Shown here: one piece after another, positions 1 to 7,959 of the stretch
How the letters are laid out: every line of letters begins with the position of its first letter
How positions within the stretch are numbered: the stretch's first letter is position 1
Origin: Faecalibacterium sp.
GTDB lineage: Bacteria > Bacillota > Clostridia > Oscillospirales > Ruminococcaceae
Assembly (NCBI GenBank): GCA_022652735.1
Contig: JALCRP010000005.1
Span: 1-64,000 of the forward strand
Direction: 5' to 3'
DNA length: 64,000 nucleotides
Notes under the pieces: model-generated
Seen by the model: the letters and a program-made list of their open reading frames with translations, nothing else
Told to the model about the DNA's origin: nothing
The model's database searches: none
Position numbers and translations under genes: made by a program

Positions 1-208
1 CCAGCAGCAAAAATGCGCCCATAAAAAACAGCCCCATCGCCGCCGGGTCGGTGTAAACCAAGATCGCGGCCGTAACGCGGCGCGCCTGCCCCGCCGGGAT
101 CGCCGCCAAAAGCAGCACGTACAGCAGCGTGAAAATGCCGTAAACAAGCGCGATGCCGCTGCCGGCCAAAAAGCGTAGGTCGCCACGGATCAGATTTTTC
201 TTTCTCAC
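1..208 (-). CDS. ABC-2 type transporter permease, N-terminal part (cut by window edge)
   Basis: Only the first 69 codons are in the window. The frame opens with a GTG that overlaps the stop of the upstream ATPase gene (GTGA overlap), so the two are translationally coupled. The visible residues begin VRKKNLIRGDLRF, then a hydrophobic segment at about residues 18-38 and a second one starting near residue 62. This is the pattern of ABC-2 exporter membrane subunits encoded directly after their ATPase. Substrate unknown; the TetR regulator upstream suggests an inducible drug or lipid exporter, which is inference. Confidence 0.7.
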   Translation of the reverse strand, partial: MRKKNLIRGDLRFLAGSGIALVYGIFTLLYVLLLAAIPAGQARRVTAAILVYTDPAAMGLFFMGAFLLL

Positions 209-1053
209 GAAAGCCGCCTCCCCGTTACTTCCATAAACACATCGCCAAGCGTTTGCTCGCGGGAGTGGATCGTTTGCAGTTTTCCTTTTGCCATTAACTC
301 CTGTAAGCGCGCATCCTGCCCTGTGGCCTCCAGCGCACAGGAGCCTGTATGCTCGGCGCCGGCTTCGCGGTAGGTATACACGATGCTGCCCGCCGATTTG
401 CGCAGCACAAGATGATGCGGCGTATCCAACGCTTTAAGCTTTCCGTCCACGATAAAGGCGACGCGGCTGCAAAGCTCGGCGGCGTCCTCCATGTTATGGG
501 TTGTCAGCAGGATGGTTTTGCCGCGGGCCGCCTCGGCGCGGATACAATCCTTCATGCGCTGGCTGTTGGCCGGGTCAAGGCCGCTGGTCGGCTCATCCAA
601 AAACAGGATGTCGGGATCATGTACAAGGGCCTTGATAAAATTCAGGCGGCTTTTCATGCCCTTAGAAAATTCTCCGGCCGGCTTATCGGCGTCCTGCAAA
701 AGCCCGACAGAATCCAGCAGCGCGTCGATGTCGCGCGTTTTGCCGCTGTAAAGCGAAGCAAAAAAGGCAAGGTTTTTGCGCGCCGAAAGCTTTTCGTAAA
801 AGCTTGGAAACTCGAAATCCACGCCGATATGCTCATAAAACCGGTTGTCGCGGCGGCGCATATCCGTACCGTCGACGATGGCAGTGCCGGTATAGCTCGG
901 CAGCATACCGATCAAAATTTTCTGCAAGGTGCTTTTTCCGGCGCCCGAAGGGCCTAAAAAGCCAAAGATTTCTCCCTTTTCCACCGTAAAGGTGATGCCC
1001 TGCAAAAAGGGCTTTTTTGTATAGCTGAAGGCAACGTCTTTTACTTCAATCAT
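205..1053 (-). CDS. ABC transporter ATP-binding protein (ABC-2 exporter ATPase)
   Basis: 282 residues. It is the ATP-hydrolysing subunit of an exporter and acts at the inner face of the membrane with the permease at 1-208. Walker A GPSGAGKST is at residues 34-42, the signature loop reads FSKGM (129-133, a divergent form of LSGGQ), Walker B ILFLDEP is at 149-155 and the switch histidine is in TTHNM near 186. The C-terminal 70 residues form the accessory domain usual in drug and lantibiotic exporter ATPases. Its ATG overlaps the stop of the TetR gene (ATGA), so tetR, ATPase and permease form one operon. The substrate cannot be read from sequence. Confidence 0.9.
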   Translation of the reverse strand: MIEVKDVAFSYTKKPFLQGITFTVEKGEIFGFLGPSGAGKSTLQKILIGMLPSYTGTAIVDGTDMRRRDNRFYEHIGVDFEFPSFYEKLSARKNLAFFASLYSGKTRDIDALLDSVGLLQDADKPAGEFSKGMKSRLNFIKALVHDPDILFLDEPTSGLDPANSQRMKDCIRAEAARGKTILLTTHNMEDAAELCSRVAFIVDGKLKALDTPHHLVLRKSAGSIVYTYREAGAEHTGSCALEATGQDARLQELMAKGKLQTIHSREQTLGDVFMEVTGRRLS

Positions 1054-1646
1054 GTCGATTCTCCCAACATCTGTATCGCAATGCCGCGCAAAACAAGGCG
1101 CAGCGCTTTTTCAAACCCCGGGCCAATCTCCTTACGGTGCAGCGTAAGCAAAAAGGCCGCCCGAAACGCCGCCGAATACGCTTCGGCATTTTGGCCCGCC
1201 GCCGCGGGCAGCAGCGCGATCAAATCGCGCGTTGCCGTATCGTCCTCAGCGATATGCTGTGCCATGCGCTCCGGCGGGATTTTCCGCATCAACAGCTCCA
1301 TTTCGCCGCTGACAAAAATCCGGGCAAGGTTTGTTTTTTCAACGGCGCGGCAGGCCGCCAGCATGCTTTTTGCCAGCGCATCGGCCGTAACCGGCTGCGG
1401 CATTTTTTTCAGGCTTCGCACAAAATCTGCCCGGATGGTATCGTGCAGCAAAAACACCACTTTTATCAGCAGCGCCTCTTTGGAAGGATAGAATAAATAA
1501 AATGTTCCCTTGGGGATTTTTGCGCGCCGCACCAGCTCATCCACCGTCGTGTGGCGTACACCATATTGCGCGATACACTCCTGTGCGCAGGCCGTAAGCC
1601 GTGCGTCGATCTGCTGTTTTTCGCTTTCCGTATAGCTTTTCGGCAT
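1050..1646 (-). CDS. TetR family transcriptional regulator
   Basis: 198 residues, first gene of the exporter operon. The N-terminal helix-turn-helix (about residues 30-60, TVDELVRRAKIPKGTFYLFYPSKEAL) is typical of TetR repressors. The rest is the variable ligand-binding, dimerising domain. The start ATG at 1646 is preceded by an AGAGGAGAA ribosome binding site. A consensus promoter lies just upstream with an inverted repeat over its start region, which fits autorepression of the whole tetR-ATPase-permease operon until a ligand binds. The ligand is unknown. Confidence 0.9.
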   Translation of the reverse strand: MPKSYTESEKQQIDARLTACAQECIAQYGVRHTTVDELVRRAKIPKGTFYLFYPSKEALLIKVVFLLHDTIRADFVRSLKKMPQPVTADALAKSMLAACRAVEKTNLARIFVSGEMELLMRKIPPERMAQHIAEDDTATRDLIALLPAAAGQNAEAYSAAFRAAFLLTLHRKEIGPGFEKALRLVLRGIAIQMLGEST

Positions 1647-1670
1647 GTGTTCTCCTCTTGTAAAACCATT

Positions 1671-1694
1671 TGACTGTTTTTATATTTTTAGTCA
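1671..1694. promoter_or_regulatory. Putative TetR operator
   Basis: Inverted repeat TGACT ... AGTCA with a 14-nt AT-rich centre. It touches the -10 hexamer and covers the likely transcription start of the tetR operon. The position suits repression by the TetR protein encoded immediately downstream; the match to this protein is inference. Arms are only 5 bp. Confidence 0.45.
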
Positions 1695-1722
1695 TTATAG
1701 AGCCGTGCTTTTGCTTTGTCAA
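1694..1722 (-). promoter_or_regulatory. Consensus promoter of the tetR-ABC operon
   Basis: Read on the minus strand: -35 TTGACA at 1722-1717, a 17-nt spacer, and -10 TATAAT at 1699-1694. Both hexamers match the sigma-70/sigma-A consensus exactly. The start of transcription would fall about 40 nt upstream of the tetR ATG. Confidence 0.8.
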
Positions 1723-1888
1723 GCTTTTTTGCCGGCGCAAAGGTGCTTTTACCGTGCCTGCCTTTTCTCGCCGGCGCATCAGGTGCTTTTTGCTTTCGGT
1801 TTCTCCCGCGCTTGCCCTGCCCGCCGCCGAATGTTATAGTAAGGTATCCAATATCGGCGCCAAACGGCGCATAAAGGAGGGCTTTTCG

Positions 1889-2473
1889 ATGGGCGGAGGC
1901 CATGTTACCCGGCCGGATTTCGGCCTGCCGCAAGCGGACAGCGATGCCCCCTTGACGGAGTTTTACGCGATTTTGATGCGCGCGCTCGGCCCGGCGCCCA
2001 CATTTATGCTGCCGGGCGCTTACGTAGCTTTTCGCCCGCCTTATCGCGAGCCTGTTTATGCCGAAAATATCCGCGAGTTCTGTACCTTTTCGCCGCAGCC
2101 ACAGCCCGGCTATGCCGAGGTGCTTGCGCCGGCGCAGCTTCGCATTTTGCACATGGAGCTTGCCATCGCGCCAAACCGTGCGCCCGCGGCGCTGATGCTT
2201 ACGGCCGAATCGACCCGGCGCGTTATGGCCGTGCAGCTTCTGCCGCCCTTTTTGTGCCCCGGCGAGCCTTTGCCCTCTGTGCCCGACAGCACCGCGGCGC
2301 TGTCTCTTTCGCTTTCGGATGCCGACATTGCCGCGGCGGACGAATCGCCCGCTGCGCTGGGGCGCGGCCTTGCCGGCCGGTTGGCCGGCAAACAATGGCT
2401 GCATCATCCGGCCGTTGATACTTGGCTTTTGACGGCGCTTGCGGCGGCCCAGCGGGCCTATCGGCGCGGGTAA
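1889..2473 (+). CDS. Hypothetical protein, 194 aa
   Basis: I do not recognise the family. The frame is open further upstream, but ATG 1889 is preceded by AAAGGAGG at good spacing and is the likely start. The protein is rich in Ala, Pro and Leu, has no clear membrane segment or signal peptide and no motif I can name; a proline-rich stretch lies at about residues 55-75. It stands alone between the divergent tetR operon and the diguanylate cyclase. Codon use (GCC, GCG, GGC) matches the core chromosome, and the ribosome binding site supports translation. Confidence 0.55.
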   Translation: MGGGHVTRPDFGLPQADSDAPLTEFYAILMRALGPAPTFMLPGAYVAFRPPYREPVYAENIREFCTFSPQPQPGYAEVLAPAQLRILHMELAIAPNRAPAALMLTAESTRRVMAVQLLPPFLCPGEPLPSVPDSTAALSLSLSDADIAAADESPAALGRGLAGRLAGKQWLHHPAVDTWLLTALAAAQRAYRRG

Positions 2474-2587
2474 ATGCCCGCGCTTTTTCCTTTGCGCATT
2501 GCGGGCCGCGGCGGAATATGCTATATTTTTTATGTCTATAGAAGCAAGCGGATGGAGCTTTTCGTCCGGGCAGGGAGAACATCTATC

Positions 2588-2650
2588 GTGATACAACGTC
2601 TTTGGCGCAAATTTTCACAGCTCAGCCGTGAGCGGCATGCCTATTTTTAA
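2588..2650 (+). other. Short GTG frame in phase with the diguanylate cyclase, ended by TAA
   Basis: A GTG at 2588 follows GGGAGAAC and opens a 20-codon frame reading VIQRLWRKFSQLSRERHAYF, then TAA (2648-2650). This frame is in phase with the diguanylate cyclase that starts at 2669, and the intervening codons (EARTEL) continue a plausible amphipathic N-terminal helix. Two readings are possible: a short upstream peptide, or the true N-terminus of the cyclase interrupted by a nonsense codon. The ribosome binding site in front of 2588 is better than the one in front of 2669. Confidence 0.4.
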
Positions 2651-2668
2651 GAGGCCCGTACAGAGCTT

Positions 2669-4069
2669 ATGGAGCTAAACCTCCGCATGCTGCGCGTGGC
2701 CAGCTTGGGGGCGGCGGCCGTCGTCGCTTTTTTTCTGGCGATCACGCCGCTGATGTTTCCGCTTTGGTATCCGCGTCTGCCGCACCTTTTGTTCATCCCG
2801 GTGCTGCTGATTTTTTATTTTTTTGCCGTATTTTATCGCTGCCGCGCCGAAAAGAACTCGCATGTCGTCACAGTCGCCTGCGTTTTGTTCGAGGCCGCGA
2901 TTCTGGTATTTGTCGTTCTTCTCGATGCGTTTTTCTATCCCACGTCGCCGGGCGCATTTTTTCCGCTTGTGATTATTACGCTGCCCGTCCTGTTTATTTT
3001 GCCGTTTTGCTATTCCTATACCCTGATCGCCTTTTCCGAAGTGGTCTATGCCTTTGCGCTGTTTTCCCACAAAACGCCGCGCATGGCGCTTACTACGCTA
3101 TTTAACGCGCTTGTCGGCTTTGTGGTGTGCAATATCATTGGCTGGATCGTAATGGCCCTGCGCGTAAGCGATTACCATTTGCGCAACCAATATCTTTCCC
3201 GCAGCCTGACGGATACGCTGACGGGCGTCTCCAACAAGGGCGCCTGCGAGGAGGCGATCAGCCGCTATCTGGCGCAGCACGATGACGGCGCCGTCTGCAT
3301 GCTGCTTATGCTGGATGTCGACAACTTCAAATCCATCAACGATCAGTACGGCCATCCGGCCGGCGATTCCATTTTGCGAGAATTTGGCGCTTTGCTGCGC
3401 CGCACCTTCCGTACCAGCGATGTGGTCGGCCGGGTTGGCGGCGATGAGTTTACGGTTTTGATGCGGGATACTTGCGATGAGGCCGTTCTTTCCGCGAAAT
3501 GCGCCCAGATTTTTGCCGGGACGCAAGCGATCGGAAAAACGCACGGTTTTTCCGTTTCGTGCAGCATCGGCACCGCTGTTGTAAACGGCATCTCCATGCT
3601 CGATTATCCCTATCTTTTCCGCTACGCCGACAATGCGCTGTATGAATCCAAAACCTTTGGCCGCGGCCATTACGTCACGCATCCCGTTAAAGAGCGCATC
3701 CGGCACGAGCACCCGCTGATGCTGATTGCCGACGACGATGCTATGACGCGGGCGCTGCTGCGCACGATTTTTGAAAAGGAATACGATTTGCTTGAGGCGC
3801 CCGACGGCGACAAGGCGCTTGCGCTGATCGGCCAGTATCAGGAGGAGCTTTCTGTCGTTTTGCTGGATGTGATGATGCCCGGCAAAAACGGCATTGAGAT
3901 TTTGCAGTATCTAAAATCCCGCGCAAGCCTTTCCGCGATCCCGGTCGTCATCATCACCGCCGACGAGGCCAGCGAAAAGACGGCGCTGGTAAACGGCGCC
4001 GCGGATGTGATCCCAAAGCCGATTGATTCAGACATTACGCGCATCCGGGTTTCGCATGTGTTCAAATAA
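2669..4069 (+). CDS. Membrane diguanylate cyclase with C-terminal receiver domain
   Basis: 466 residues. Residues 10-165 are hydrophobic with about six membrane segments. Residues 175-335 are a GGDEF domain that makes cyclic di-GMP from two GTP: the active-site motif GGDEF is at 257-261 and an intact RxxD inhibitory site (RTSD, 248-251) sits five residues before it. Residues 348-466 are a response-regulator receiver domain with acidic pocket DDD (355-357), phospho-acceptor Asp400 in LLDVMMPG, Thr430 and Lys450. A receiver behind rather than in front of GGDEF is less common. No kinase gene is adjacent. ATG 2669 has a weak ribosome binding site; see the in-phase frame just upstream. Confidence 0.88.
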   Translation: MELNLRMLRVASLGAAAVVAFFLAITPLMFPLWYPRLPHLLFIPVLLIFYFFAVFYRCRAEKNSHVVTVACVLFEAAILVFVVLLDAFFYPTSPGAFFPLVIITLPVLFILPFCYSYTLIAFSEVVYAFALFSHKTPRMALTTLFNALVGFVVCNIIGWIVMALRVSDYHLRNQYLSRSLTDTLTGVSNKGACEEAISRYLAQHDDGAVCMLLMLDVDNFKSINDQYGHPAGDSILREFGALLRRTFRTSDVVGRVGGDEFTVLMRDTCDEAVLSAKCAQIFAGTQAIGKTHGFSVSCSIGTAVVNGISMLDYPYLFRYADNALYESKTFGRGHYVTHPVKERIRHEHPLMLIADDDAMTRALLRTIFEKEYDLLEAPDGDKALALIGQYQEELSVVLLDVMMPGKNGIEILQYLKSRASLSAIPVVIITADEASEKTALVNGAADVIPKPIDSDITRIRVSHVFK

Positions 4070-4079
4070 AAATATGCAC

Positions 4080-4112
4080 AAAAGGAAGCGGGGGTTGCCT
4101 CGCTTCCTTTTT
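4080..4112 (+). terminator. Rho-independent terminator after the diguanylate cyclase
   Basis: Perfect 10-bp stem AAAGGAAGCG / CGCTTCCTTT around a 10-nt loop, ending in a run of five T, ten bases after the stop codon at 4069. The 160 bases from here to nagA hold only a few weak inverted repeats. Confidence 0.85.
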
Positions 4113-4272
4113 CTGTGCCGTCCAAGATGCCAAAAATCATCAAGAATCCCTTCGGACATGCCTTTACAAGCCTTTTCCCGAATAGTATGATGATTCTATC
4201 CGGCCTTGTTTGTGCCGGGTATGGATACATTTTGCTTTTTAACAAATCCGATATAAGTGAGGTTTTTATCCC

Positions 4273-5400
4273 ATGATCTTGAAAAATGCGAAAATTTACC
4301 GCCCTGACCATACCTTTGCCGTGGGCGATGCCGCCATCCGCGACGGCCGCTTTACGGCCGATACGGTGCCGCACCCGGGCGAAGCCGTGCTGGATGCGTC
4401 CGGGCTTTTGGCGTTGCCGGGCCTTGTCGATGTACATTTCCACGGGGCCGTCGGCCACGATTTTTGCGAGGGCACCGAGGCTTCCATTCAAGCGCTGGCC
4501 GATTACGAGGCCAGCCGCGGTGTGCTGGCCATCTGCCCCGCCACGATGACCTTTTCCGAGGAGATTCTCGGCAAGGTGATGCGGGCCGCCGCCGCGCACA
4601 AAAACGAGGCAGGGGCCGATCTCGTCGGCATCAATATGGAGGGGCCTTTTATCAGCCCGAACAAAGTCGGCGCGCAAAACCCCACCTATCTGCACGCGCC
4701 CGACATCGGCATGTTTACACGGCTGCAGGCGCTTTCGGGCGGGTTAATTCGCTTGGTGGATGTAGCGCCCGAGGAGCCGGGCGCGCCGGAGTTTATCTTC
4801 GCGGCCTGCCGCAGCGCGCGCGTTTCCATCGCACACACCTGCGCCGATTATGATACGGCCAAAGCCGCCTTTGCCCACGGGGCCACGCACATGACGCATC
4901 TGTATAACGCCATGCCGGGCATCACGCACCGCGCGCCCGGCCCGATCATCGCCGCATTGGAAGAGGGCGCCGAAGTCGAGCTGATTACCGACGGCGTCCA
5001 CATCCACCCGGCGATGGTGCGCTTCACGTTCCGCGTTTTCGGCGACGACAAGGTGATTTTGATCGCCGACAGCATGATGGCGGCCGGCCTGCCCGACGGC
5101 CAGTATGAGCTGGGCGGCCAAGCCGTTACCGTAAAAGGCCCGCGCGCCACGCTTACCGCCGCCCCGGATACCATTGCGGGCAGCGCCACCTGCCTTTACG
5201 ATTGCATGTGCCGCGCCGTGCGCGATATGGGCGTCCCGCTGGAAAGCGCCGTCCGCGCCGCCAGCGAAAACCCGGCCAAGAGCATCGGCATCGACGCCGA
5301 TTACGGCTCAATCGCGCCGGGCCGTTACGGCAACGTAATCCTCGCCGACGAGGCGCTGCAAATCCGCAATGTCATCCGCCGGGGCGAAGTGATTCTCTGA
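4273..5400 (+). CDS. nagA: N-acetylglucosamine-6-phosphate deacetylase
   Basis: 375 residues, normal length. NagA removes acetate from GlcNAc-6-phosphate in the cytoplasm, giving glucosamine-6-phosphate for amino-sugar catabolism or cell-wall recycling. Visible family features are the HFHG metal motif (55-58), the metal ligand Glu123 in NMEGPFISP, His188 and His209 in SIAHTC and MTHLYNAM, and the catalytic Asp266 in LIADSMMAAG. No nagB or sugar transporter is beside it; the next gene downstream encodes a YczE-like membrane protein 80 bases away. Spacing after the terminator at 4112 implies its own promoter, which I could not place with confidence. Confidence 0.93.
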   Translation: MILKNAKIYRPDHTFAVGDAAIRDGRFTADTVPHPGEAVLDASGLLALPGLVDVHFHGAVGHDFCEGTEASIQALADYEASRGVLAICPATMTFSEEILGKVMRAAAAHKNEAGADLVGINMEGPFISPNKVGAQNPTYLHAPDIGMFTRLQALSGGLIRLVDVAPEEPGAPEFIFAACRSARVSIAHTCADYDTAKAAFAHGATHMTHLYNAMPGITHRAPGPIIAALEEGAEVELITDGVHIHPAMVRFTFRVFGDDKVILIADSMMAAGLPDGQYELGGQAVTVKGPRATLTAAPDTIAGSATCLYDCMCRAVRDMGVPLESAVRAASENPAKSIGIDADYGSIAPGRYGNVILADEALQIRNVIRRGEVIL

Positions 5401-5480
5401 TGCCGCAAGGCGCCGGGCCTTTTGCCGCATCTTTATCATCCGGGCCTTTTGGCGGGCGCCGCCCGCCGCAGGAGGATAAA

Positions 5481-6134
5481 ATGAACCGCCATATCCCTTT
5501 TTGCAAAAAAGATTGTATGCCGCTTCGCATTGCCATGACGCTGATCGGCATCTTTTTCACGGCGCTCAGCGTGGCGCTGTTTCGGAAAATCTCTTGGGGC
5601 GTTGATCCTTTTACCTGCCTTGTAGAGGCTGTGGAAAATATCACGCACGGCCGCTTCGGCGTAGTTTTTACGGCTGTGCAGGTTGTGCTTTTGGTGGTTA
5701 CGTTCTGCTTAGGGCGCCACTATATCGGCCTTGGTACGCTTTTGACGATGTTCGGTATGGGCGTTTTCGTCGACGGCATCTCCGTCGTGGTTGAAGCCAT
5801 CGCCCCGGCGCCGGGCGTTATCGGCAAAGCCGTGATGTTTGTGCTTGGCTTTCTTGTGCTGTGCTTTGGCGCGGCGCTTTATATCACTTCGGATCTCGGC
5901 GTATCAAGCTACGACGCAATGGCCTTGATTTTGACGGAGCGCAAGCTGGCGAAGTTCCGTGTCTGCCGCATTTTGACAGACTGTATTTGCGTGGCTGTCG
6001 GCTTTTTCTTTTCCGCCAATATCGGCCTTGCTACCGTGCTGACGGCGTTTTTCATGGGGCCGCTCGTCAGCTGGATGCAGGCGGCGTTCGCCGTGCCGCT
6101 GCTGGCGCGCGCGCAAAGTACCGCAAAGAAGTAA
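5481..6134 (+). CDS. YczE/YitT-like integral membrane protein
   Basis: 217 residues with five or six hydrophobic helices. ATG 5481 was chosen because GCAGGAGGATAAA precedes it; the longer frame upstream lies over nagA. The segments GLGTLLTMFGMGVFVDG and YITSDLGVSSYDA (about residues 90-160) resemble the YczE/YyaS/YitT membrane family, whose transport function is not established. A GC-rich hairpin (GGCGGGC stem, 5451-5467) lies just before the ribosome binding site. It follows nagA on the same strand and may be co-transcribed. Confidence 0.75.
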   Translation: MNRHIPFCKKDCMPLRIAMTLIGIFFTALSVALFRKISWGVDPFTCLVEAVENITHGRFGVVFTAVQVVLLVVTFCLGRHYIGLGTLLTMFGMGVFVDGISVVVEAIAPAPGVIGKAVMFVLGFLVLCFGAALYITSDLGVSSYDAMALILTERKLAKFRVCRILTDCICVAVGFFFSANIGLATVLTAFFMGPLVSWMQAAFAVPLLARAQSTAKK

Positions 6135-6152
6135 CCGCGCGGCCGGCGCTTT

Positions 6153-6683
6153 TTATGCTTTGTCAGCCGGGCCGGCCGGCTTCGGATTTTTGAACAGGTA
6201 GATCAGCGCCGAAAGCATCGTGGCGAGGTTGGCCGCGCCGCTGACAAAGTTGAGCAGCACAACGCTGTAGATCGCCCAGCAAAGGGTACTTACCACGATG
6301 GCCCATTTCAGGGCGCGCTCGGTGGTGCCTTCGCGCACCACAACAATGGCATATTCGGTGCCCGCAAGCACGGGCAGCAAGCCCACAAGCCCCCGGTTAT
6401 TGAACGCCATGCCGAGCAAAAGCCCCGCTGCCACAAAGAAAACCTTGAGAAATCGGGTTTGCCGCCCGGCCAGCACAACAAGGTTCCGCGTCAGGCTAAT
6501 TACATCCTGTACAAGGCCGCTGTAGCCTTTCAGCAGCGTATCCGCCACGATGGCACAGGCATGGTTTACACACTGCACCCCCAAAATCTGCCGCTTGTCC
6601 CGCAAAAAAGTACTAATAAACAGCACCAGCATCCCCAGCCCGGAGATAACGTTGCTGAACACGATTACAAATTGCTCGTTCAT
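6153..6683 (-). CDS. YgjV family inner-membrane protein
   Basis: 176 residues from ATG 6683, which follows AGGAAGGAAA; upstream codons in the same frame lack a ribosome binding site. Five hydrophobic helices make up most of the protein, with short basic loops such as FLRDKRQ and GRQTRFLK. The layout (two helices, a short loop, NRGLVGLLPVLAGTEYAIVV, then two more helices) resembles the YgjV family of small bacterial membrane proteins of unknown function. It converges on the YczE-like gene, with 18 bases between the two stop codons. Confidence 0.6.
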   Translation of the reverse strand: MNEQFVIVFSNVISGLGMLVLFISTFLRDKRQILGVQCVNHACAIVADTLLKGYSGLVQDVISLTRNLVVLAGRQTRFLKVFFVAAGLLLGMAFNNRGLVGLLPVLAGTEYAIVVVREGTTERALKWAIVVSTLCWAIYSVVLLNFVSGAANLATMLSALIYLFKNPKPAGPADKA

Positions 6684-6846
6684 GAGAATCCGTTTCCTTC
6701 CTGTTTGGTATGGCCGCGCAAATGTGCGGCCCCGGCGCAAAGGCGCCTTTTTTAAGCATACCCTATCCGCAGAAAAAGTTCAACTGCCCGTGGGCAAGCG
6801 GCCTGTTTGCCGCCGGCCGCGCGGCAGCACATAGGAGGCATTTTTG

Positions 6847-7620
6847 ATGCTCACACCACAAAAGCATTTTTCATTTTTCGCAGCAAAATCTTCTTTGGGC
6901 AAGGCTTGTTATACCGCCCTGCTCGCAAGCTTGGCAGCTTCCCTTTTGCTTACCGGCTGCGGCGGCGCGCCCGCGGCGCAGGCGCCAAGCTCTACGGCTT
7001 GCGCCCCTGCTTCTCTTGCCGCAAGCAGCGTTGCCCCGCAAAGCGAGGCCGGCGCAAAGCAGGTAGCGTCGCTGCCTTCCTCGCTGGATGTGCAGGCTTT
7101 GGACGGCTGCACCTTTGCAGCGTCCTTTACGCCGAAGGATGTATACCTAAACGACGACGGCGCGCTGGTTGTGCAGCTGACGGTATATGATTACGAGCGG
7201 TTTGCCCCTGCCGATATTGCGGCGCTGCACGAAGGCGATACGCTCGTGATCGACGGAAAGCAAGTTGCTGTGCAATCCGTGGCGCAAAACGAGTACGGCC
7301 TTGTTTCCATCAACGGCGGCTTTGAAGAGGATGGCGTCGACTTGGTTGCACAGGAGGACGGCACCTATTACGAAGTAAGCACCGACGCCGTAAAAAGCTA
7401 TTTTTCCATCGGGCAGACGGTGCTTGCCGTAAGCCAAGATTTCAAGCTGATCGACAACTCCGACCTCGAAAATCCCGGCGTTGAGACGCTTCCCGGAGAT
7501 TTTCTGACCGAAATGAGCCAAGCGGACGAAGACGCCGACACCGACTTTACCGCCAACAATACCGCTGTCACTGTAGAGGGCGGAAAGATTATCAGCATTA
7601 CAAAAAGCTTTATGCCGTAA
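6847..7620 (+). CDS. Putative lipoprotein, unknown function
   Basis: 257 residues. ATG 6847 is eight bases after TAGGAGG; a TTG one codon earlier is possible. The N-terminus is a signal peptide with a hydrophobic stretch and the lipobox LLLTGC near residues 32-37, so the mature protein should be lipid-anchored at the outer face of the membrane. A Ser/Ala linker follows, then a globular domain of about 190 residues rich in Asp and Glu with beta-type patterning. I do not recognise the domain. It stands alone between convergent neighbours. Confidence 0.7.
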   Translation: MLTPQKHFSFFAAKSSLGKACYTALLASLAASLLLTGCGGAPAAQAPSSTACAPASLAASSVAPQSEAGAKQVASLPSSLDVQALDGCTFAASFTPKDVYLNDDGALVVQLTVYDYERFAPADIAALHEGDTLVIDGKQVAVQSVAQNEYGLVSINGGFEEDGVDLVAQEDGTYYEVSTDAVKSYFSIGQTVLAVSQDFKLIDNSDLENPGVETLPGDFLTEMSQADEDADTDFTANNTAVTVEGGKIISITKSFMP

Positions 7621-7765
7621 GCGCCCGGCTGGGCGCCGCGTTTGCGCTTTTGCGGGCCGGTTTAAGCGGCATCTTTGGTATCTTGCCTTCTCCGGCCCTT
7701 TTTATGCCACAAAAGGCGCGGCCCCTTCAAAGGGCACTGTGCGTTTTTGCAAGAAAACCCATCCT

Positions 7766-7812
7766 AAAAAGGATGCCTTCGCTTCCGGCGTGGAGCGGCG
7801 GCATCCTTTTTT
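7766..7812. terminator. Bidirectional terminator between lipoprotein and ldh
   Basis: Inverted repeat AAAAAGGATGCC / GGCATCCTTTTTT with a second small stem (CGCT/AGCG) in its loop. T-runs lie at both ends, so it can stop transcription from the lipoprotein gene and from ldh. The surrounding 340 bases hold no other gene. Confidence 0.75.
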
Positions 7813-7959
7813 GATCGAAAAATAAAAATAGCTCTGTTTTGTCGGCCTGCTTTTACAAAAGGGCAATTTCCCTTTGATTCTGCGGCACTTGTAGGTTTCC
7901 CCCAAAATGTAACGCCATCCCGCGGGATGGCAAAGCTGCTTGTGATTTTTCGGGCCGCC

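Noticed and set aside
1688..2596. 302-codon minus-strand frame opposite the 194-aa hypothetical gene
   Set aside because: High GC makes long antisense frames; Arg/Gly/Lys-rich composition and absence of a ribosome binding site mark it as a shadow of the plus-strand gene.
4113..4272. Riboswitch or nagA operator upstream of nagA
   Set aside because: Only short imperfect repeats (AATCATC/GATGATT); no match to a known riboswitch core or a clear palindromic NagC/NagR-type site.
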